Part shown: positions 58,820 to 64,000 of the stretch, one piece after another
How positions within the stretch are numbered: position 1 is the stretch's first letter
Layout: each line of letters starts with the position of its first letter
Assembly: GCF_026191475.2 (NCBI RefSeq)
Contig: NZ_JAOSLC020000003.1
Coordinates: 434,001-498,000 of the forward strand
Direction of reading: 5' to 3'
DNA length: 64,000 nucleotides
DNA from: Polaribacter ponticola
Lineage (GTDB): Bacteria; Bacteroidota; Bacteroidia; Flavobacteriales; Flavobacteriaceae
The notes under the pieces: generated by a model
Database searches by the model: none
Told to the model about the DNA's origin: nothing
What the model saw: the letters and a program-made list of their open reading frames with translations, nothing else
Program-made: the position numbers and the translations under genes

Positions 58820-60942
58820 ATGCAATTACTTTCATATATAATTCGGCAAACACAACTTTCTGCTAAATCTGTAGAAAACACCATTTCATTATTAAATGAA
58901 GATGCTACAATTCCTTTTATCAGTAGATATAGAAAGGAAATGACTGGTAATTTAGATGAAGTTCAAATTGGAGAAATTGTTAAGTTTAAAGAACTTTTTG
59001 AAGCTTTAGAAAAGCGTAAAAAAGCCATTTTAAAAACGCTTGAAGAACAAGGTGTTTTAACACCCGAATTAACTCAAAAAGTAACAAACTCTAAAGATTT
59101 AATTTCTTTAGAAGATTTGTATTTACCGTTTAAGAAAAAAGAAAAACCAAAGCAGAAACCGCTCGTTTACAAGGTTTAGAACCGTTAGCAAAAATGATAA
59201 TGAGTCAGCGTGTAAATGACTTAGAATATACTGCTTCAAAATACACATCCAACGAAGTTAAAACCATAGAAGATGCTTTAGAAGGTGCTCGTTTTATTAT
59301 TGCAGAATGGATTAATGAACGTACAGATATACGTGGAAACATTAGAAGGGAACTAGAAAGACATGCTACAATTTCATCTAAAGTTGTAAAAACGAAAAAA
59401 GATGATGAAAAAGCTCAAAAATTTAAAGATTATTTTGATTGGAGCGAGTCTTTAAGTAGAATACCATCACACCGTTTTTTAGCAATTTTAAGAGCAGAAA
59501 GTGAAGGTTTTATCAGAGTTAAAATAGAAATTGACACAGAAAGGATTCTTGAGAGAATGGAAAATAGAATTATCCGTTCTCAAAACGAATGTTCAAAACA
59601 AATTGAATTGGCTATAAAAGATGCTTTTAAACGTTTATTATATCCTTCTTTATCCAATGAAAGATTATCAATTGCAAAAGAAAAAGCCGATGAAGCAGCT
59701 ATAACCGTATTTTCTAAAAATCTGAAACAGCTACTTTTAGGCGCTCCTTTGGGAGAAAAAAGAGTTTTAGCAATCGATCCTGGATTTAGATCAGGCTGTA
59801 AAGTTGTTTGTTTAAATGAACAAGGCGAATTAGAACATAACGAAACTATTTTTCCGCATGCGCCACAAAATCAATCGATTGAGGCTATTAAAAAAATAAG
59901 TTCTTTAGCAGAATCTCATCAAATTGAGGCCATTGCTATTGGAAACGGAACTGCATCAAGAGAAACGGAACAATTAGTGCAAAAAATTCAGTTTAAAAAT
60001 AAGGTTGCTATTTTTGTGGTAAGTGAAGCTGGTGCTTCTATTTATTCGGCTTCAAAAATTGCCAGAGATGAATTCCCTAATTACGATGTTACCGTTCGTG
60101 GTTCCGTTTCTATCGGAAGAAGATTGCAAGATCCTTTGGCAGAATTGGTAAAGATTGATGCAAAATCGATTGGAGTTGGGCAATATCAGCATGATGTTGA
60201 TCAAACTAAGTTGAAAAAATCTTTAGACACCACTGTAGAAAGTTGTGTAAATACCATTGGTGTAAACATAAATACTGCAAGTGAATCTTTATTGAGTTAC
60301 GTTTCTGGAATTGGTCCAAAACTGGCAGAAAACATTGTAAACTATAGAAATGAAAATGGTTCTTTTTCTTCTAGAACTGCCATTAAAAAAGTGCCTCGTT
60401 TAGGCGGAAAAGCATATGAACAAGCTGCAGGTTTTTTAAGAATTAAGAATGGAAAAAATCTGTTAGACGATTCTGGTGTGCATCCAGAAAGCTATAATTT
60501 GGTTGATAAAATTGCCAAAGACAACAACATTAAAGTTGCTGAATTTATTGGTAATTCAGAATTGATAAAACAAATCAATCTTAAAAACTATATTACAGAA
60601 ACCATTGGTTTACCTACGTTAGAAGACATTGTTAAAGAGTTAGAAAAACCAGGTTTAGATCCAAGACAAAAAGCAAAAGTCTTTTCTTTTGATAAAAACA
60701 TAAAATCAATTTCCGATTTAAGAATCGGACAATTATTACCCGGAATTGTAAATAACATTACCAATTTTGGTTGTTTTGTTGATGTTGGAATTAAAGAAAG
60801 TGGATTAATTCATGTTTCTAACTTGTCGGATACTTTTGTTAAAGATGTAAATGCTATTGTTACTTTACAACAACAAATTATTATAAAAGTATTAGAAGTT
60901 GATGTAGTTAGAAAGCGAATTCAATTGGCTTTGGTGAAATAA
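58820..60942 (+). CDS. tex: Transcription accessory protein Tex (apparent 1-nt frameshift)
   Basis: ATG 58820 (MQLLSYIIRQTQLSAKSVENTISLL). The frame breaks at A6 (59135-59140); a seventh A gives LPFKKKRKTKAETARLQGLEPLAKM and the rest follows, 708 residues in total. Domains: Tex N-terminal helical region, YqgF/RNase H-like (VLAIDPGFRSGCKV), helix-hairpin-helix (LLSYVSGIGPKLAENIVNYR) and C-terminal S1 RNA-binding domain (GQLLPGIVNNITNFGCFVDVGIKESGLIHVSNL). Confidence 0.93.
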
Positions 60943-60967
60943 ATTAATAATTTCTTATCTTTATAAA

Positions 60968-61114
60968 ATGAGTACTAAAACAGAAAAAAATGATTCTTGG
61001 GATGACTTAAGTGATTCTCAAAAGAATGAAATACAACAAGAGGTTAGCGAATCAAACAAAAAGAAAAAGACAACTTGGGAAGATGTTAAAAAAGAACTTT
61101 CTAAATTGAAATGA
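60968..61114 (+). CDS. Small acidic/basic protein, possible antitoxin fragment
   Basis: 48 codons, MSTKTEKNDSWDDLSDSQKN...WEDVKKELSKLK. The WDDLSDSQKNEI segment resembles WNDLSFSEKEEI near the end of the antitoxin encoded just downstream, so it may be a small relative or a decayed duplicate. No domain recognised. Confidence 0.45.
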   Translation: MSTKTEKNDSWDDLSDSQKNEIQQEVSESNKKKKTTWEDVKKELSKLK

Positions 61115-61147
61115 TAATTTCGTCCCTTTATAAAAAAGAAAAATAAA

Positions 61148-61519
61148 ATGGATATTCATACACAAAAACTAGCATTGATAAAAGAAATTTTGGATATTGA
61201 TAATCCAGTAACTCTTTTAAAAATAAGAAAACTATTAGATGAATCTAATTTTGATTCAGAGGTTGTTAATGAAGAAAACATAAATTATGATACTCTAAAA
61301 TCTTCTCAAGAAAAGAGAAAACTAACGTTTATTAATGATTTTATCAATTTAAAAAACGAAGAAACCATTTCTAAACTTGAAAATTTACTTTGGAAAAATA
61401 ATGATTTTTGGAATGATTTAAGTTTTTCTGAAAAGGAAGAAATTGAAAGAGCAGATATAGAAATAATTAAAGGCGAAACTTCAGATTATGAAGCTTTTAT
61501 AGCTCCTCACATAAAATGA
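61148..61519 (+). CDS. Antitoxin of a ParE-type toxin-antitoxin pair
   Basis: 123 residues, strongly acidic, helical. Its last four bases overlap the start of a RelE/ParE-family toxin gene, the usual antitoxin-first arrangement. The C-terminal WNDLSFSEKEEIERADIEI...GETSDYEAFI resembles addiction-module antitoxins. No clear DNA-binding motif is seen. Confidence 0.75.
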   Translation: MDIHTQKLALIKEILDIDNPVTLLKIRKLLDESNFDSEVVNEENINYDTLKSSQEKRKLTFINDFINLKNEETISKLENLLWKNNDFWNDLSFSEKEEIERADIEIIKGETSDYEAFIAPHIK

Positions 61520-61818
61520 TTAGAAGTATAACTATTTCTAAAACTGCTAAAAGAAAAATTGAAAAATTATTTGGTTATTTAGTAAAAAATTGGAACTTAA
61601 AAGTAAAATTTGATTTTGTAAAAAAACTAAATAGAAGTATAAAAGTAATTCAATTAAATCCTGAACTTTTTCCAGAATCTAACATTAAAAAGGGTTTACA
61701 TAAATGTGTAATTACAAAACAAACTACTTTATTTTATAGGTTCAATTCTAAAAAAATAATAATTGTTGCAATCTTCGACACTAGACAAAACCCTAATAAG
61801 TTAAATAAAGATTTATAA
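61516..61818 (+). CDS. RelE/ParE-family toxin
   Basis: 100 residues, basic. ISKTAKRKIEKLFGYLVKNWN, NPELFPESNIKKGLHKCVITKQTTLFYRF and IIIVAIFDTRQNPNKL match the ParE fold and its C-terminal DTRQNP motif. ParE toxins poison gyrase; the target of this one is untested. Translationally coupled to the antitoxin (4-base overlap). Confidence 0.87.
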   Translation: MIRSITISKTAKRKIEKLFGYLVKNWNLKVKFDFVKKLNRSIKVIQLNPELFPESNIKKGLHKCVITKQTTLFYRFNSKKIIIVAIFDTRQNPNKLNKDL

Positions 61819-61863
61819 AACTTCTCAAGAATTTCCTTACTTTCGAGCTTGAAAAAATAACCA

Positions 61864-64000
61864 ATGAAAGTCTGTATTGCCGAGAAACCAAGTGTAGCAA
61901 GAGAAATTGCTAGTATTCTAGGAGCCAACACAAAGCGTGATGGTTTTTATGAAGGAAACGGTTATGCGGTTACTTATACGTTTGGGCATTTATGCACACT
62001 TTTAGAACCTAAAGACTACAAACCACATTGGAAAAGTTGGGATTTAAACAACTTACCAATGTTACCAGAACGCTTTGACACGAAAGTTACTGGAGATGCA
62101 GGAATAAAAAAACAATTCAATATTGTAAAAAGTCTTTTTGAAAAAGCAGATGTAATCATTAATTGTGGGGATGCGGGAACAGAAGGAGAACTCATTCAGC
62201 GTTGGGTAATTAACCAATGTAATTACAAAGGAGAAGTACAACGCTTATGGATTTCTTCGCTTACCGAAGAAGCTATTAAAGAAGGTTTTAAGAACTTAAA
62301 ACCTGCTGAACAATATGACAACTTATATTACGCGGGATTCTCTAGAGCAATTGGAGATTGGCTTTTAGGCTTAAACGCAACACGTTTATATACTGTAAAA
62401 TTTGGTGGTTATAAACAAGTTTTATCCGTTGGTAGAGTACAAACTCCTACCCTAGCAATGTTGGTAAATCGTTTTAAAGAAATAGAAAATTTTAAACCAC
62501 AACCTTATTGGGAATTACAAACAACGTACAGAAATACACTTTTTAATTACGAAGATGGTCGTTTTCTAAAACAAGATGATGGACAAGTTTTAGCTGATAA
62601 AGTTGCTCAATCTGACTTTGAAATTGTTTCTGTTACTAAAAAGAAAGGAAAAGAATACGCACCTAAACTATTCGATTTAACAGGTTTACAGGTTTATTGT
62701 AATAATAAATTTGGTTTTTCTGCGGATGAAACCTTAAAAATGGTTCAGAAGTTATACGAAATGAAAGTTGTTACGTATCCTAGAGTTGATACTACTTTTT
62801 TACCAAATGATGTATATCCTAAAATTGCAGGAATCTTATCAAAATTAACCAATTATAGCGAATTAACGCAACCTCTTTTAGGAAGTAAAATAAAGAAATC
62901 GAAACGTGTTTTTGATGACAAAAAAGTAACGGATCACCACGCAATTATTCCAACAGGAATTCAAGGTAACCTACAATACAATCAGCAACAAGTTTACGAT
63001 ATCATTACAAAACGTTTTATTGGTGTTTTTTATCCAGATTCTGATGTTTCTAACACTTCAGTTATTGGAAAAGCAGCTGATGTTCCTTTTAAAACAACCG
63101 GAAAAGAAATTATAAACAAAGGTTGGAAAGTAGTATTTGAATCAAAAAGCGATAAAGATGAGACTCTGAAACAAGTTCAGAGTGACAAAGGAAGTTTACC
63201 TTCCTTTGTCAAAGGTGAAAAAGGATTGCACGAACCTTCGTTTTTAGAAAAAGAAACCAAACCACCTAGAAATTTTACAGAAGCAAGTTTATTGCGCGCT
63301 ATGGAAACTGCTGGCAAGCAAGTTGATGATGATGAAATGCGCGAGTTGATGAAAGAAAACGGAATTGGAAGACCGTCTACAAGAGCGAGTATTATTGAAA
63401 CTTTATTCAGAAGAAAGTATATAGAACGTAAGAAAAAACTAGTTTTACCAACACAAACTGGTATCGATTTAATTAATATTATTGACAACGAATTATTAAA
63501 ATCGGCAGAATTAACAGGACGTTGGGAAAAACGTTTAAAAGAAATTGAACGAGGAGATTTTAATGCTGGAACATTTATCAATAATATGAAAAAAATGGTT
63601 GATGAATTGGTTTATGAAGTCCGTTCTAATACTTCTAAGAAACGAATTTCATCAAACGTCATTGCGAGTAAAACGAAGCAATCTGCTAATAAAAATGAGA
63701 TTACTTCGTCGAAAAGTCCTCGTAATGACAAAAAAACCAAAAAACAAGTTGCAGGTAAAACATGTCCGAAATGTAAAAAAGGACAAATATTAAAAGGTTC
63801 TTCTGCTTTTGGGTGTTCTGAGTATAAGAATAATTGTGATTTAAAAATTCCGTTTGAAATCTATGGAAAAAAGGTTTCTGAAAATCAGATTATAAGATTG
63901 ATTGACAAAGGTTGTACAACCAATTTAAAAGGATTTACTACAGAAACTGGTAAAGTTGAAGGGTTAATAAGGTTTGATGAAAATTTTAAACTGAAATTAG
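61864..64000 (+). CDS. topB: DNA topoisomerase III-type enzyme (3' end outside window), with palindromic inserts
   Basis: 712 residues are visible and the frame is open at the window end. TOPRIM domain (MKVCIAEKPSVAREIA, NCGDAGTEGELI), SVGRVQTPTLAMLV, the catalytic Tyr305 in VVTYPRVDTTFLP, and ENGIGRPSTRASIIETL. A C-terminal zinc-ribbon-like segment CPKCKKGQILKG starts near 632. Residues 434-450 are encoded by two adjacent palindromes and 599-622 by a REP-like element, both in frame. These occur in linker-like positions, outside the catalytic motifs. Confidence 0.93.
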   Translation, partial: MKVCIAEKPSVAREIASILGANTKRDGFYEGNGYAVTYTFGHLCTLLEPKDYKPHWKSWDLNNLPMLPERFDTKVTGDAGIKKQFNIVKSLFEKADVIINCGDAGTEGELIQRWVINQCNYKGEVQRLWISSLTEEAIKEGFKNLKPAEQYDNLYYAGFSRAIGDWLLGLNATRLYTVKFGGYKQVLSVGRVQTPTLAMLVNRFKEIENFKPQPYWELQTTYRNTLFNYEDGRFLKQDDGQVLADKVAQSDFEIVSVTKKKGKEYAPKLFDLTGLQVYCNNKFGFSADETLKMVQKLYEMKVVTYPRVDTTFLPNDVYPKIAGILSKLTNYSELTQPLLGSKIKKSKRVFDDKKVTDHHAIIPTGIQGNLQYNQQQVYDIITKRFIGVFYPDSDVSNTSVIGKAADVPFKTTGKEIINKGWKVVFESKSDKDETLKQVQSDKGSLPSFVKGEKGLHEPSFLEKETKPPRNFTEASLLRAMETAGKQVDDDEMRELMKENGIGRPSTRASIIETLFRRKYIERKKKLVLPTQTGIDLINIIDNELLKSAELTGRWEKRLKEIERGDFNAGTFINNMKKMVDELVYEVRSNTSKKRISSNVIASKTKQSANKNEITSSKSPRNDKKTKKQVAGKTCPKCKKGQILKGSSAFGCSEYKNNCDLKIPFEIYGKKVSENQIIRLIDKGCTTNLKGFTTETGKVEGLIRFDENFKLKL
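63163..63183. repeat. CTGAA-type palindrome inside topB
   Basis: ACTCTGAA-ACAAG-TTCAGAGT, perfect 8-bp arms, same ACAAG spacer as cassette 1 in the his operon; read in frame as TLKQVQS. Confidence 0.9.
63183..63211. repeat. Companion palindrome inside topB
   Basis: TGACAAAGGAAG-TTTAC-CTTCCTTTGTCA, perfect 12-bp arms, directly adjoining the CTGAA palindrome, as at the his junctions. Confidence 0.88.
63658..63729. repeat. REP-like element inside topB, in frame
   Basis: Begins GTCATTGCGAGTAAAACG and ends TCCTCGTAATGAC; inner parts AAGCAATCT / AGATTACTTCGTC. Exactly 72 bases (24 codons), starting in phase at codon 599. Relative of the element at 15157-15219. Confidence 0.88.

Noticed and set aside
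63177..63581. 134-codon minus-strand ORF inside topB
   Set aside because: Shadow of topB, which has clear family motifs throughout on the plus strand.

Overview
The window is a low-GC chromosomal segment of a Bacteroidota bacterium, almost certainly a marine member of Flavobacteriaceae close to Polaribacter or Tenacibaculum. The evidence is a type IX secretion C-terminal sorting domain, a hybrid two-component regulator remnant of the polysaccharide-utilisation type, DUF4290 and DUF7935 proteins, TAnnTTTG promoter boxes, and a flavobacterial gene order. Species is inference.

Layout. 1-5331: a polysaccharide-degradation patch with two secreted (alpha/alpha)6-type glycosidases and a decayed regulator; one enzyme has lost its sorting signal to a stop codon. 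5411-8579 (-): a glycerol kinase fused to glycerol-3-phosphate dehydrogenase. 9158-13128 (-): a four-gene nitric-oxide-type phosphorelay (receiver, H-NOX/PAS histidine kinase, Hpt, LytTR regulator). 13308-22191 (-): the complete histidine operon hisL-G-D-C-B-H-A-F-(GNAT)-IE, led by an 18-codon leader peptide with four consecutive His codons and an attenuator. 22281-25800: FKBP lipoprotein, S4 RNA-binding protein, phosphoribosyltransferase, shikimate kinase, tRNA-Lys, tRNA-Leu and a carboxypeptidase-regulatory-like protein. 26262-41410 (-): guaB, an FMN-binding protein and membrane partner, a porin, two different aconitases, rnpB (RNase P RNA), dnaJ, grpE, murA and DUF4290. 41533-49484: uvrD/pcrA, a SatD-like regulator with DUF3307 partner behind 28-bp-spaced repeats, DUF7935, and a divergent cobalamin uptake pair with a B12 riboswitch. 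49633-60942: a 7TM LuxR-type regulator, a racemase, parC, parE, lysA, a GNAT and tex. 60968-64000: a ParE-type toxin-antitoxin pair and the start of topB.

The most unusual feature is in the his operon. Three intercistronic junctions (hisH-hisA, hisC-hisB, hisG-hisD) share one architecture: an inverted repeat spanning the upstream gene's stop codon, a CTGAA(N5)TTCAG palindrome, a payload, a second such palindrome in inverse orientation, then a TTGATTAA/TTAATCAA palindrome touching the next ATG. The payload is an intact GIY-YIG nuclease gene, a GIY-YIG gene with a nonsense codon, and nothing, respectively. A fourth junction (hisD-hisC) carries a related but different arrangement. The same palindrome, and a separate REP-like element, also sit in frame inside topB. 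This looks like a family of small palindromic mobile elements with GIY-YIG nucleases as candidate drivers.

Data quality: at least eleven conserved genes or gene ends are disrupted by an apparent one-base loss in an A or T homopolymer, including the essential guaB and parE. Systematic sequencing error is the simplest reading. I therefore annotate these as full-length genes with a marked frameshift. The nonsense codons at 3941 and 18386 and the regulator remnant at 4778-5331 do not fit that pattern and look real.
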